From NCBI RefSeq assembly GCF_007896435.1, contig NZ_VCBL01000001.1, positions 711,345 through 775,344 on the forward strand: a stretch of 64,000 nucleotides of DNA, in the 5' to 3' direction. The DNA is from Rummeliibacillus suwonensis (GTDB taxonomy: Bacteria; Bacillota; Bacilli; Bacillales_A; Planococcaceae). A program made the position numbers and the translations under genes. Below are positions 37,137-47,235 of this stretch, piece after piece (the first letter of the stretch is position 1; every line of letters begins with the position of its first letter). The notes below the pieces were generated by a model that was not told where the DNA came from, did not search any database, and saw nothing but the letters and a program-made list of their open reading frames with translations.

Positions 37137-38402
37137 ATGTCTAACGAGAAAATCATAGTAGAAAATGGTGTACTTAAAGTACCAAACAACCCTGTTATTC
37201 CATTCATCGAAGGGGACGGAATTGGCCCTGATATCTGGGCAGCTGCTTCTCGCGTAATCGATGCAGCAGTAGAAAAAGCTTATAATGGCGAAAAGAAAAT
37301 TCAATGGCTTGAAGTTTTAGCTGGTCAAAAAGCATTCGACAAAACTGGCGAATGGTTACCACAAGAAACTTTAGACAAAATCAATGAATATTTAATCGCT
37401 ATTAAAGGACCTCTTACAACACCAATCGGTGGAGGAATTCGTTCATTAAACGTAGCATTACGTCAACAACTTGACTTATATGTTTGCTTACGTCCAGTAC
37501 GTCACTTTGAAGGTGTTCCTTCTCCAGTTAAACACCCTGAAAATGTTGACATGGTAATCTTCCGTGAAAACACTGAAGATATTTACGCAGGTATCGAATA
37601 TCAAGAAGGTTCAGATGATGTGAAAAAAGTTCTTAACTTCCTTCAAAATGAAATGGGCGTAACTAAAATCCGTTTCCCAGAAACTTCTGGTATCGGTATT
37701 AAACCAGTATCTAAAGAAGGTACAGAACGTCTAGTGCGTGCTGCTATCAACTATGCAATTAAAGAAGGCCGCAAATCAGTTACTTTAGTACACAAAGGTA
37801 ACATTATGAAATTCACTGAAGGTGCATTCAAAGCTTGGGGTTATGCTGTAGCTGAAAATGAATTCGCTGATCAAACTTTCACTTGGAACCAATATGATGC
37901 TATTAAAGCTGAACAAGGTCAAGAAGCAGCTGACAAAGCTCAAGCGGACGCTTTAGCTGCTGGTAAAATCTTAGTTAAAGATTCTATCGCTGATATCTTC
38001 TTACAACAAATTTTGACTCGTCCAAAAGAATTCGATGTTGTTGCAACAATGAACCTAAACGGAGACTACATCTCAGATGCACTTGCTGCACAAGTTGGTG
38101 GTATCGGTATTGCTCCAGGAGCTAACATTAACTATGTAACTGGACACGCAATCTTCGAAGCAACTCATGGTACAGCTCCTAAATACACTGGTTTAGACAA
38201 AGTTAACCCATCTTCAATTCTTCTTTCAGGCGTTCTTTTGCTTGAACACTTAGGATGGAAAGAAGCTGCTGATTCCATTACTGCTTCAGTTGAAAAAACA
38301 ATTGCTTCTAAAGTTGTAACTTATGACTTTGCTCGTCTAATGGATGGTGCAACAGAAGTTAAATGTTCTGAATTTGCTAATGAGTTAATCAAAAACCTTT
38401 AA
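37137..38402 (+). CDS. icd: Isocitrate dehydrogenase (NADP)
   Basis: Oxidative decarboxylation of isocitrate to 2-oxoglutarate. 421 residues from ATG 37137 after AGGAGGAAAG. Substrate-site serine in [12 protein letters not shown], Arg-rich CLRPVRHF, and [13 protein letters not shown]. The nucleotide-binding part has [11 protein letters not shown], typical of the NADP enzyme of E. coli/Bacillus type. The codon use is strongly biased, suggesting high expression. Confidence 0.97.
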   Translation: MSNEKIIVENGVLKVPNNPVIPFIEGDGIGPDIWAAASRVIDAAVEKAYNGEKKIQWLEVLAGQKAFDKTGEWLPQETLDKINEYLIAIKGPLTTPIGGGIRSLNVALRQQLDLYVCLRPVRHFEGVPSPVKHPENVDMVIFRENTEDIYAGIEYQEGSDDVKKVLNFLQNEMGVTKIRFPETSGIGIKPVSKEGTERLVRAAINYAIKEGRKSVTLVHKGNIMKFTEGAFKAWGYAVAENEFADQTFTWNQYDAIKAEQGQEAADKAQADALAAGKILVKDSIADIFLQQILTRPKEFDVVATMNLNGDYISDALAAQVGGIGIAPGANINYVTGHAIFEATHGTAPKYTGLDKVNPSSILLSGVLLLEHLGWKEAADSITASVEKTIASKVVTYDFARLMDGATEVKCSEFANELIKNL

Positions 38403-38420
38403 TCTAATTAGAAAGATTGA

Positions 38421-38455
38421 AAAAGGGAACGGGGTGTTATCCCTGTTCCCTTTTT
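38421..38455 (+). terminator. Terminator or attenuator between icd and mdh
   Basis: AAAAGGGAACGGGG ... CCCTGTTCCCTTTTT strong stem with T run. mdh follows within 29 bp, so partial read-through or a separate mdh promoter is implied. Confidence 0.85.
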
Positions 38456-38483
38456 ACATTATAAATAAAAGGGAGAGTTTATA

Positions 38484-39422
38484 ATGGCATCTAATCGTAA
38501 AAAAATCTCAGTAATCGGCGCTGGTTTCACTGGTGCTACTAGTGCATTTTTATTAGCTCAAAAAGAACTTGGAGATGTTGTATTAGTCGATATTCCGCAA
38601 GCAGAAAATCCAACAAAAGGTAAAGCTTTAGATATGGCTGAAGCTGCTCCAGTTCAAGGTTTCGATTCTCGTATTATTGGTACTTCTCACTATGAAGATA
38701 CGAAAGATTCAGATGTAGTCATCATCACTGCGGGTGTTGCCAGAAAACCTGGTATGAGCCGCGATGATTTAGTTCAAATTAATCAAAAAGTGATGAAATC
38801 AATCACAGGAGAAATTGTTAAATACTCCCCAAACTCAATTATCATTGTATTAACAAATCCTGTTGATGCGATGACTTATACAGTGTACAAAGAATCAGGG
38901 TTCCCTAAAAACCGAGTAATCGGTCAATCAGGCGTCCTTGATACTGCTCGTTTCCGTGCTTTTGTGGCAGAAGAACTAAATCTGTCGGTTAAAGATGTAA
39001 CAGGTTTCGTTCTTGGTGGCCACGGTGATACAATGGTTCCGCTAACGCGTTTTTCTTATGCTGGTGGCATCCCATTAGAAACGCTAATTGCTAAAGAACG
39101 TTTAGATGAAATTGTTGCTCGTACTCGTACTGGTGGTGGTGAAATCGTTAATCTACTAGGTAATGGTTCTGCCTATTATGCTCCAGCGGCATCCCTTGTG
39201 GAAATGGCGGAAGCCGTTCTTAAAGATCAGCGTCGTATACTACCAGTAATTGCTTATTTAGAAGGAGAATATGGTTACGAAGGTATTTATCTCGGTGTCC
39301 CAACGGTTTTAGGTGGTAATGGGATAGAAAAAATTATTGAATTAGATTTAACCGCAGATGAAAAAACGGCTTTAGATAAATCTGCCGAAGCAGTTAAAAA
39401 TGTCATGACCATTCTTTCTTAA
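38484..39422 (+). CDS. mdh: Malate dehydrogenase
   Basis: NAD-dependent malate/oxaloacetate interconversion. 312 residues, the LDH-like MDH class of Bacilli. [20 protein letters not shown] nucleotide loop, [12 protein letters not shown] with substrate arginine, and catalytic His in [11 protein letters not shown]. Start behind AAGGGAGAG. Confidence 0.97.
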   Translation: MASNRKKISVIGAGFTGATSAFLLAQKELGDVVLVDIPQAENPTKGKALDMAEAAPVQGFDSRIIGTSHYEDTKDSDVVIITAGVARKPGMSRDDLVQINQKVMKSITGEIVKYSPNSIIIVLTNPVDAMTYTVYKESGFPKNRVIGQSGVLDTARFRAFVAEELNLSVKDVTGFVLGGHGDTMVPLTRFSYAGGIPLETLIAKERLDEIVARTRTGGGEIVNLLGNGSAYYAPAASLVEMAEAVLKDQRRILPVIAYLEGEYGYEGIYLGVPTVLGGNGIEKIIELDLTADEKTALDKSAEAVKNVMTILS

Positions 39423-39440
39423 TATTTCGTGCCAATATAG

Positions 39441-39469
39441 CCGAGTAGGTATAGCCTATTCGGTTTTTT
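39441..39469 (+). terminator. mdh terminator
   Basis: CCGAGTAGG / CCTATTCGG stem, loop TATAG, then TTTTTT. Confidence 0.9.
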
Positions 39470-39540
39470 GTTTTCATACTCGATTTTTCTTACGATTATT
39501 GATACTATAAAATTACTGGAGATTTCAAAGGGGGAATCCT

Positions 39541-40005
39541 GTGTTACTTGATAAAAAAGGAAAGCTGGGCAAACAGCTTGAAGAGTTATCAGTAGGGGAG
39601 TCGATTCAGTTAACAGAGAAGATCGAGGATAAGGATTTATTATTGTATTTAGGATTAACAAATGATAATAATCCTTTGTACATACAACATGACTATGCTG
39701 CTCAAACTATTTATGAGAAACCAGTAGTACCTACAATCATGTTAACTGGAATAGTTACATCAGCTATTTCAAAATATTTACCTGGTGCAGGAGCATATAT
39801 TCGTGAACAAATATTTCGATATCCAAAGCCTTTGTATCATTATGAAACAGTTCAAATTCAATTAACAGTTGAAAATATCGATATTGTTAATCGTGAAATT
39901 ATTATAAAAATCGAGGGGAATAACAGTAACGAAGAGATTGTATTAGAGGGCACAGTAGTGGCTGTCCCACCTACTCGTCCAATAGATTCACCTAATGGCA
40001 AATAG
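39541..40005 (+). CDS. MaoC-like hotdog-fold protein
   Basis: 154-residue hotdog protein resembling R-specific enoyl-CoA hydratases. GTG 39541 follows AAAGGGGGA. The hydratase-like Asp/His pair may be in GLTNDNNPLYIQHDYA (about 40-55), and PVVPTIMLTGIVTSAISKYLPG is the long central helix. It sits 42 bp before phoP, where relatives also carry such a gene. The true substrate is unknown; a role in acyl-chain metabolism is inference. Confidence 0.78.
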   Translation: MLLDKKGKLGKQLEELSVGESIQLTEKIEDKDLLLYLGLTNDNNPLYIQHDYAAQTIYEKPVVPTIMLTGIVTSAISKYLPGAGAYIREQIFRYPKPLYHYETVQIQLTVENIDIVNREIIIKIEGNNSNEEIVLEGTVVAVPPTRPIDSPNGK

Positions 40006-40047
40006 ATTTGAGATGGGGGTTTCAAATCAGTTGCGGAGGAACATAAA

Positions 40048-40764
40048 ATGACAAACAAAATCTTAGTAGTGGAAGATGAAGTATCAATTGCGACTTTATT
40101 ACAATACAATTTAAAACAGGCGGGCTATGATGTCATAATAGCTAATGATGGTCTGGATGGATTACACAAAGCCATAGAAGAAAAACCTGATTTAATCTTA
40201 TTGGATTTAATGTTGCCAAAATTGGATGGTATGGAAGTTTGCAAAGAATTACGTATGAAAAAGCTAGATATACCGATCATTATGCTCACGGCGAAGGATG
40301 ATGAGTTTGATAAAGTACTTGGCTTAGAGTTGGGTGCTGATGATTATATGACAAAGCCATTCAGTCCAAGAGAAGTAATGGCACGTGTTAAAGCGGTTTT
40401 AAGACGTTCCAAAGTCATTAATAATTCTCAAGAAGCAGAACAATCTTCAGGAGAAAAATCATATCACATCGGTCTTTTAAATGTTTATCCAGATCGATTC
40501 GAAGCATTTTTGGATGATAAATTATTAGAATTTACCCCAAAGGAATTTGAATTACTGTTGTACCTTTTAGAAAATAAAAATCGTGTATTAACACGTGATC
40601 AATTATTAAGTGCCGTATGGCATTATGATTTTGCGGGCGATACACGTATAGTAGATGTTCATATTAGTCATTTGCGTGATCAAATTGAAGAAAATAGCCG
40701 AAAACCAAAGTTTATTAAAACCATTCGGGGATTAGGTTATAAATTTGAGGAGCCAAAAGTTTGA
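40048..40764 (+). CDS. phoP: Response regulator PhoP
   Basis: OmpR-family regulator of the phosphate-starvation regulon. 238 residues: receiver domain with acidic pocket (ED at 9-10), phosphorylated D53 in LLDLMLPKLDG and conserved Lys in MTKPFSPRE, then a winged-helix DNA-binding domain (ending TRIVDVHISHLRDQIEENSRKP). Start behind GGAGGAA. Overlaps phoR as TGATG, indicating translational coupling. Confidence 0.94.
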   Translation: MTNKILVVEDEVSIATLLQYNLKQAGYDVIIANDGLDGLHKAIEEKPDLILLDLMLPKLDGMEVCKELRMKKLDIPIIMLTAKDDEFDKVLGLELGADDYMTKPFSPREVMARVKAVLRRSKVINNSQEAEQSSGEKSYHIGLLNVYPDRFEAFLDDKLLEFTPKEFELLLYLLENKNRVLTRDQLLSAVWHYDFAGDTRIVDVHISHLRDQIEENSRKPKFIKTIRGLGYKFEEPKV

Positions 40765-42299
40765 TGCAATCACTACGATTTCGTTTATTATTTACCTTTG
40801 GGTCATTATATATTATTACATTAGCTGGCTTAGGATTTATACTGGGTCAGCTTTTCCCGCTATTACTACAGGATTCCATAAAAACGAATATTGTGACATC
40901 GAAAGAAAAAGTGACGCATGCGATTGAACAGCAACATCTTTCCTTAACAAATTCACAAAGGGATGCAATTATAAACTCTATTGGGGATCATACGAAAATA
41001 CAAGATGTATCAGATATTCGACTACAGTTATGGATTTTACTTGGAATTATTTTTATGCTGGCATTTATTATTTTAATCTTAGTTACATATCGTCTTATTA
41101 AAAACTTATCACAACCAATAGATAATATGATGATGACAGCATTTGAATTAGCAAAAGGAAATTATCGTGCACGTGCCTTTGAAGTAACAGGTTCTTTTAC
41201 ATTGCGTTTAAGTAAAGCCATCAATATTCTTGCTAGAAATTTACAAGATATGGCGATTACTCGTGAAATCGAACAAGAACGTTTAAAAACATTAATTGAA
41301 AATATGGGCAGCGCTTTGATCATGATTGGTAGAGAAGGAGATATAACTATTGTCAATCGTACATTTACGGAGCTGTTTGATCAATCTTATGAAGACGTAC
41401 AAAGACAGCAATTTCGCGAGTTAGGGCTACCTCATGAATTAGAAGAGTTTGTAGATTATGTTTTTATGACGGAAGTTCCATATAGGAAACAACTTCATAT
41501 TCAGCTTCAACAGGAATTTCGTGATATGGAAGTGTATGGTGCACCTGTAGTTGGAGAGCACGGATTGTGGCTTGGTATTGTCATTGTCATGCATGATATC
41601 ACTGAACTTAAAAAGCTTGAACAAGTTCGGAAAGATTTTGTGGCAAACGTATCACATGAGCTTAGAACACCCATTACATCTATAAAAGGTTTTTCTGAAA
41701 CATTATTGGATGGTGCCTATAAAGATCAAGAAACATTATTAGGGTTTTTAAAAATTATGAATAAGGAGAGTAATCGTTTACAAATGCTTGTCAATGATTT
41801 ACTTGATTTATCCAAAATTGAAAAATCAGGTTTTACAGTGAATATGGAAAAAACAAGTTTACGGGATGTTATTATTCGTACAATCGAAATGACACATCAA
41901 AAACTGGAAAAAAAGCATATACAGTTTGAGGCAAAAATTGATGAAGATGTTTATATAAATGGTGATCCTAATCGTTTAGTGCAAATCGTCATGAATTTAG
42001 TGATTAATGCGATTAATTATTCTCCTGAACAGACGAAAATTACTGTTCATCTTTTTGAAAAGGATCAAACTGCTATTCTCGAAATATCAGATGAAGGAAT
42101 AGGGATAAGTGAAGAAGAAATTCCTCGTGTATTTGAACGTTTTTATCGAGTTAACCGCGATCGAAGCCGCAATTCTGGTGGCACTGGTTTAGGTTTAGCG
42201 ATTGTGAAGCATTTAGTAGAAGCTCATCGCGGTAAAATTCAAGTTGAAAGTACTGTTGGAAAAGGAACAACAATGCGACTTCTTTTTCCAAAAGCTTAA
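40764..42299 (+). CDS. phoR: Sensor histidine kinase PhoR
   Basis: Membrane kinase partner of PhoP, 511 residues. TM1 about 8-33, a short outside loop of about 55 residues, TM2 about 90-112, then HAMP (RLIKNLSQPIDNMM), a PAS domain (about 175-285), HisKA with H298 in ANVSHELRTPITS, and HATPase (DPNRLVQIVMNLVINA, DEGIGISEEEIPRVFERF, GGTGLGLAIVKH). B. subtilis PhoR is about 579 residues with a larger extracytoplasmic domain, so the sensor loop here is much reduced. That also occurs in other Firmicutes PhoR/WalK-like kinases. Assignment rests on pairing with PhoP and the conserved mdh-phoPR-polA order. Confidence 0.9.
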   Translation: MQSLRFRLLFTFGSLYIITLAGLGFILGQLFPLLLQDSIKTNIVTSKEKVTHAIEQQHLSLTNSQRDAIINSIGDHTKIQDVSDIRLQLWILLGIIFMLAFIILILVTYRLIKNLSQPIDNMMMTAFELAKGNYRARAFEVTGSFTLRLSKAINILARNLQDMAITREIEQERLKTLIENMGSALIMIGREGDITIVNRTFTELFDQSYEDVQRQQFRELGLPHELEEFVDYVFMTEVPYRKQLHIQLQQEFRDMEVYGAPVVGEHGLWLGIVIVMHDITELKKLEQVRKDFVANVSHELRTPITSIKGFSETLLDGAYKDQETLLGFLKIMNKESNRLQMLVNDLLDLSKIEKSGFTVNMEKTSLRDVIIRTIEMTHQKLEKKHIQFEAKIDEDVYINGDPNRLVQIVMNLVINAINYSPEQTKITVHLFEKDQTAILEISDEGIGISEEEIPRVFERFYRVNRDRSRNSGGTGLGLAIVKHLVEAHRGKIQVESTVGKGTTMRLLFPKA

Positions 42300-42518
42300 G
42301 AGATAAACATAATGTTGATATTGCCGTAAGATCAGAGAGCTTTAGATAAGATGATATTTGATCGAAAAAACGGCTAGAAATTTGTGGAGGGTTTTACTAT
42401 CTTTTAAATTTTGTATGATGAAATGGATGTATTTACAATGTTTTTACAATTTGTTTATATAAAATTCAAAATAGAAAATTATACTAAAGGATGAAGCCCC
42501 CTTCAAATTTAGTATCGT

Positions 42519-42555
42519 AAAAGAGAGTTGCAAAATCCTTGCACTCTCTTTTTCT
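42519..42555 (+). terminator. phoPR terminator
   Basis: AAAGAGAGT-TGCAA ... TTGCACTCTCTTT stem followed by TTCT. Confidence 0.85.
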
Positions 42556-42978
42556 ATTTGCCCAGGTATGTTGATTAAACAGAAATCAGGAAAAATATTT
42601 GACATGATCTTTAAAAAAACATGTATTTTAGCGTTATCTTAATAAATATTGATAGTTTCAAAACATCAACAAATAAGTCTAAAAGCAAATGGGCATATTC
42701 CTACCACTTTGATCGAGATATTTATCGAGAACCACTCGTCAATATGATCGAATAGACTAGATGTTCGAGGGGAAAAAGAAGGACAGGTATCAGATATACG
42801 GTTTGAGAAATATAGCTAAATCCTATCACCAACATCTGACTTTTCATGGTCACTCTTTTCCTTTCCTATTATAGGCATGGTAAAATATATAATAAGAAAT
42901 CATTCATGAAAAATCTTAATTAGGCAAAAATGAATTTAAGAAATAAATGATTTAATTATTTAGTAGGAGTGTGCCAAC
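42556..42978. other. Gene-free stretch upstream of polA
   Basis: About 420 bp with no credible ORF. A run TATATAATAAG (about 42884-42894) is a possible -10 for polA, but no convincing -35 was found. Short inverted repeats occur (for example TATCGAGA near 42720-42730). Nothing else recognised. Confidence 0.5.
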
Positions 42979-45606
42979 ATGACAAGTGAAAAATTACTTT
43001 TATTAGATGGTAATAGTTTGGCGTATCGAGCGTTTTTTGCGCTTCCATTATTAACGAATGACCATGGGATTCATACAAATTCCGTCTACGGCTTTACAAT
43101 GATGCTGCAAAAAATATTAGAAGAAGAAAAGCCAACAAAAATGCTCGTTGCCTTTGATGCTGGAAAAACGACTTTCCGACATGCAACCTATTCAGAATAT
43201 AAAGGTGGACGACAAAAAACACCGCCAGAATTATCAGAACAATTTCCATATCTGCGAAAATTATTGGATGCTTATCGTATTAAACAATATGAATTGGAAA
43301 TGTATGAAGCAGACGATATTATTGGCACATTAAGTAAACAGGCAGATGAACAAGGGCTTGAAGTGGTTATTGTTTCAGGTGATAAGGACTTAACCCAACT
43401 GGCATCTAGTAATACAACTGTCTATATTACTCGTAAGGGTATGACAGATATTGAGCATTATACACCGGATCATGTACATGAAAAGTATGGATTGACCCCT
43501 CATCAAATTATCGATATGAAGGGACTAATGGGTGATTCATCTGATAATATCCCAGGTGTTCCTGGTGTTGGAGAAAAAACAGCGATTAAATTATTAAAAC
43601 AATTCCCAACAGTTGAAGAAGTTTATGAACATATTGATGAAGTGAGTGGCGCAAAACTAAAAGAAAAACTTGTTCATAATGAGGAACAGGCAAAAATGAG
43701 CAAACAATTGGCAACGATCAATCGTGAAGCACCTATTGATATAGCGATCGATGATTTAAGCTATGAAGGCCCCGATATGGAAACATTATTCGCTGTCTGG
43801 CAAGAGCTCTCTTTCAAATCTTTAATTGAAAAAAGTGAATTCGAATCGGAAGCAAAAGAAACGGCAGACTTAGATTTCAAGATTGTTGATGATCTTTCTG
43901 AGGATCAATTAGCAAATCCAATGGCTGTACATCTTGAATTAGCAGACGAACATTATCACACTTGTGAAAGATTTGGGATTGCCTTAACAGCTGGAGAAAT
44001 TGCCTATTATATTCCTTTTGAAAAAGCATTAGCATCCAAAGCGCTTATAGCATGGCTTGAAGATGATGCACAGAAAAAATATTTATTTGATTCGAAAGCA
44101 ACTCAAGCTGCATTATTACGGAGTGGTGTCAGATTAAAAGGAGTGGAATTCGATCTTTTATTGGCGGCATATATTTTGAATCCTGCGATGCCCTCAGATG
44201 ATGTAGCGATTGTTGCTAAAGAATTTGGTTTTACCGATGTCCAACCAAATGAAGTAGTCTATGGTAAAGGTGCAAAAAAATCCATTCCTGAGACAAAAGT
44301 TGTGGCAGAGCATGCAAGTCGAAAAGCTACGGCAGTCTTTAGCCTTCAACCCAAACTTGAAAAGCAGTTAAAAGAGAATGAACAATACGAATTATATCGT
44401 AATCTTGAATTGCCGCTTGCTGCGATTCTTAGCCAAATGGAAAGTGAAGGAGTAGCGGTGGATCGTAATCGTCTAGTTGAGATGGGAGCAGAACTAACGG
44501 CTAAGCTAAAGGACATTGAAGAGGATATATACCAAATAGCAGGAGAGAAATTCAACATCAATTCACCAAAGCAATTAGGTGTTATTTTGTTTGAAAAACT
44601 GGGACTGCCTGTCATTAAAAAGACAAAAACAGGCTATTCTACAGCTGCTGATGTCTTAGAAAAATTAGCCCCAGCGCATGAGATTATTCAGCATATTTTA
44701 AAATATCGTCAACTCGGAAAATTGCAATCTACTTATATTGAAGGTTTGTTGAAGGTGATTCATGAGGATGATCATAAAATTCATACACACTATCAACAAG
44801 CATTAACGTCTACTGGTCGTTTAAGCTCAACAGATCCTAATCTACAAAATATTCCAATACGTTTGGAAGAGGGACGTAAAATTCGTCAAGCTTTTATTCC
44901 TTCTCATGAAGGGTGGAAAATGTTTGCTGCCGATTATTCTCAAATTGAATTGCGTGTGCTCGCTCATATGTCTAACGACGATAATCTAATCAGTGCCTTT
45001 AATCATGGTATGGATATTCATATGAAAACAGCAATGGATGTTTTTCATGTCAATGCAGAAGATGTGACACCAAACATGCGGCGGGCAGCAAAGGCCGTTA
45101 ACTTTGGGATTGTTTATGGAATCAGTGATTATGGATTATCTCAAAACTTAAAGATTACCCGTAAGGAAGCCGCTGATTTTATCGATCGTTATTTTAAAAG
45201 CTTTCCTGGTGTTCAGGCTTATATGAAAAATATCGTAGATGAAGCGAAAAAGAATGGATATGTGACAACAATATTAAATCGTCGTCGTTATTTACCGGAT
45301 TTAAAAAGTTCAAACTTTAATTTACGCAGTTTTGCGGAAAGGACTGCGATGAATACGCCAATACAAGGGAGTGCCGCTGATATCATTAAAAAAGCAATGA
45401 TTGATATGGCAAAGGCGCTAGAAGAACATCAGCTACAAGCAAAAATGCTGTTACAAGTTCATGATGAATTGATCTTTGAAGCGCCAGAAGAAGAAATCCC
45501 TATATTAGAAAAGATAGTTCCTCAAGTGATGGCGAATGCGATTAAATTACAAGTGCCATTAAAGGCAGATTTTGCATCAGGTTCTACTTGGTATGAAACG
45601 AAATAA
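42979..45606 (+). CDS. polA: DNA polymerase I
   Basis: Repair and Okazaki-fragment polymerase, 875 residues. 5' nuclease domain about 1-295 (LLLDGNSLAYRAFFALP, GVPGVGEKTAIKLL). The middle region (about 300-465) has the exonuclease fold but lacks the acidic metal ligands (VHLELADEHYH in place of the DxE motif), so no proofreading, as in Bacillus enzymes. Polymerase domain has DYSQIELRVLAHMS, RRAAKAVNFGIVYGISDYGL and VHDELIFEAP. First of the polA-mutM-coaE cluster, with gaps of 12 and 14 bp. Confidence 0.97.
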   Translation: MTSEKLLLLDGNSLAYRAFFALPLLTNDHGIHTNSVYGFTMMLQKILEEEKPTKMLVAFDAGKTTFRHATYSEYKGGRQKTPPELSEQFPYLRKLLDAYRIKQYELEMYEADDIIGTLSKQADEQGLEVVIVSGDKDLTQLASSNTTVYITRKGMTDIEHYTPDHVHEKYGLTPHQIIDMKGLMGDSSDNIPGVPGVGEKTAIKLLKQFPTVEEVYEHIDEVSGAKLKEKLVHNEEQAKMSKQLATINREAPIDIAIDDLSYEGPDMETLFAVWQELSFKSLIEKSEFESEAKETADLDFKIVDDLSEDQLANPMAVHLELADEHYHTCERFGIALTAGEIAYYIPFEKALASKALIAWLEDDAQKKYLFDSKATQAALLRSGVRLKGVEFDLLLAAYILNPAMPSDDVAIVAKEFGFTDVQPNEVVYGKGAKKSIPETKVVAEHASRKATAVFSLQPKLEKQLKENEQYELYRNLELPLAAILSQMESEGVAVDRNRLVEMGAELTAKLKDIEEDIYQIAGEKFNINSPKQLGVILFEKLGLPVIKKTKTGYSTAADVLEKLAPAHEIIQHILKYRQLGKLQSTYIEGLLKVIHEDDHKIHTHYQQALTSTGRLSSTDPNLQNIPIRLEEGRKIRQAFIPSHEGWKMFAADYSQIELRVLAHMSNDDNLISAFNHGMDIHMKTAMDVFHVNAEDVTPNMRRAAKAVNFGIVYGISDYGLSQNLKITRKEAADFIDRYFKSFPGVQAYMKNIVDEAKKNGYVTTILNRRRYLPDLKSSNFNLRSFAERTAMNTPIQGSAADIIKKAMIDMAKALEEHQLQAKMLLQVHDELIFEAPEEEIPILEKIVPQVMANAIKLQVPLKADFASGSTWYETK

Positions 45607-45618
45607 GGGAGTGATTGT

Positions 45619-46491
45619 ATGCCAGAATTGCCTGAAGTAGAGGGAGTTGTGCGTGCACTTCAGCCTGTTGTGGCGGGAAAAGTGATCCGTCATGTTCAGG
45701 TTTCAAATACAATTTGCACCTCCATAAAAGAAGGAAAAGCATGTATTATTAAGGACATGAATCCTGAAAAATTTTCAAATACATTGCAAAGTATGACGAT
45801 TAAAGAAGTCGAACGACGCTCGAAATATATCTTTTTTTATTTAGAAAATCATGATTTGAACTATGTTCTTGTTAATCATTTGGGGATGACAGGAGCATGG
45901 TTCCATGTTCATTCATTGAATGAAATAACAGAGGGGAAATTTCAAAAGCATATACATATTGTATTCACTTTTGATGAGGATGAATATCTTGTCTATGCGG
46001 ATATTCGACGCTTTGGTGAGATGCGGCTGTTGCATTCAATCGATGAGTATCCTCCACTATTAGAAATAGCACCGGAGCCCTTTTCAAAAGAAGCATTGTC
46101 TCATTTTCTGACTAAATCAACATTGCCGAAGTATATGAATAAGCCTGTGAAAGAAGTTATTATGGATAGTCATGTGATTGCCGGATGTGGCAATATCTAT
46201 GCGACGGAATCTTTATTTCGTATGAAAATTCATCCTGCAAGAAAACTTTCAAGAATAAGTGCTAAAAGAAAAATAGAGTTGTTTTATACGATTGTGGAAG
46301 TTTTGAAGGAAAGTATACATGCGGGTGGTTCAAGTATCTCTGATTATCGAAATATTAATGGCGAAGCAGGTGGTATGCAAGATCGTTTACAGATGTATGG
46401 GAAGAAAGAGTGCCCAATATGTCATACTAATACAAAACAATTGGTAATTTCAGGACGCAATTCTGTGTACTGTCCAAATTGCCAGCATTAA
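45619..46491 (+). CDS. mutM: Formamidopyrimidine-DNA glycosylase
   Basis: Removes 8-oxoguanine and related lesions with AP-lyase activity. 290 residues. N-terminal PELPEVE (catalytic Pro2 and Glu3), Lys in RRSKYIFF, helix-two-turn-helix region near CGNIYATESLF, and a C-terminal zinc finger CPICHTNTKQ ... CPNCQ. Start behind AAGGGAGTG. Confidence 0.97.
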   Translation: MPELPEVEGVVRALQPVVAGKVIRHVQVSNTICTSIKEGKACIIKDMNPEKFSNTLQSMTIKEVERRSKYIFFYLENHDLNYVLVNHLGMTGAWFHVHSLNEITEGKFQKHIHIVFTFDEDEYLVYADIRRFGEMRLLHSIDEYPPLLEIAPEPFSKEALSHFLTKSTLPKYMNKPVKEVIMDSHVIAGCGNIYATESLFRMKIHPARKLSRISAKRKIELFYTIVEVLKESIHAGGSSISDYRNINGEAGGMQDRLQMYGKKECPICHTNTKQLVISGRNSVYCPNCQH

Positions 46492-46505
46492 AAGGTGAGT
46501 GAAAA

Positions 46506-47105
46506 ATGATTATTGGTTTAACTGGAAGTATTGCCAGTGGTAAAAGTACAGTAGCTAAGATGTTTCAAGAATTGGGTATTCCCATTGTAGATGCTGACAT
46601 CGTTGCGAGAGTTGTTGTCGAACCAGGAACCGAAACGTTAGGAAAAATTGTGGAATCGTTTGGAAAAGAAATTCTGAAGGACAATGGAGAACTCAATCGT
46701 GCAAAATTAGGGGATATTATTTTCCATAATCCGTCCAAAAGAAAAGAATTGAACGATATCATGCATCCCGCTATCCGTAAAGAAATGTTGCGACAAAGGG
46801 ATGAATGGCTTGAAAAAGGGGAACAACATGTAGTGATGGATATTCCATTGCTTTTCGAAAGTCGTTTACAACATTTTGTAGAAAAGATTTTAGTTGTTTC
46901 TGTGTCCGAGGATACACAATTAGCAAGATTGATGGAAAGAAATCACTTATCAGAAGAGGAAGCAAGAGCGAGAATTGCTTCACAACTTCCTCTTTCTGAA
47001 AAAGAAAAAGGGGCTGACGCTGTCATCTACAATAACGGGAATTTAGAAAATACACGTGATCAATTGTTGCAAATATTGAATTTGTGGGGCGTTATTGATT
47101 GTTGA
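46506..47105 (+). CDS. coaE: Dephospho-CoA kinase
   Basis: Last step of coenzyme A synthesis. 199 residues, P-loop GSIASGKST at the N-terminus, DADIVAR, and DIPLLFESRL. Start behind AAAGGTGAG, 14 bp after mutM. The B. subtilis ytaF found between mutM and coaE is absent. Confidence 0.96.
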   Translation: MIIGLTGSIASGKSTVAKMFQELGIPIVDADIVARVVVEPGTETLGKIVESFGKEILKDNGELNRAKLGDIIFHNPSKRKELNDIMHPAIRKEMLRQRDEWLEKGEQHVVMDIPLLFESRLQHFVEKILVVSVSEDTQLARLMERNHLSEEEARARIASQLPLSEKEKGADAVIYNNGNLENTRDQLLQILNLWGVIDC

Positions 47106-47151
47106 ATAAAAATTTAGAAAATATAAATATTAAAATATAGTTTATATTATG

Positions 47152-47179
47152 TTTTACTTTCTTGGAAATGTGCTATACT
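47152..47179 (+). promoter_or_regulatory. Possible gapB promoter
   Basis: TTTTAC (47152-47157), 16-bp spacer, TATACT (47174-47179). Weak -35. In B. subtilis CcpN represses gapB; no certain CcpN site was identified. Confidence 0.5.
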
Positions 47180-47235
47180 ATTTGAGAATAATACAAATTA
47201 AGTATAACTCATAGTGAACAGGGAGGATATTATTC

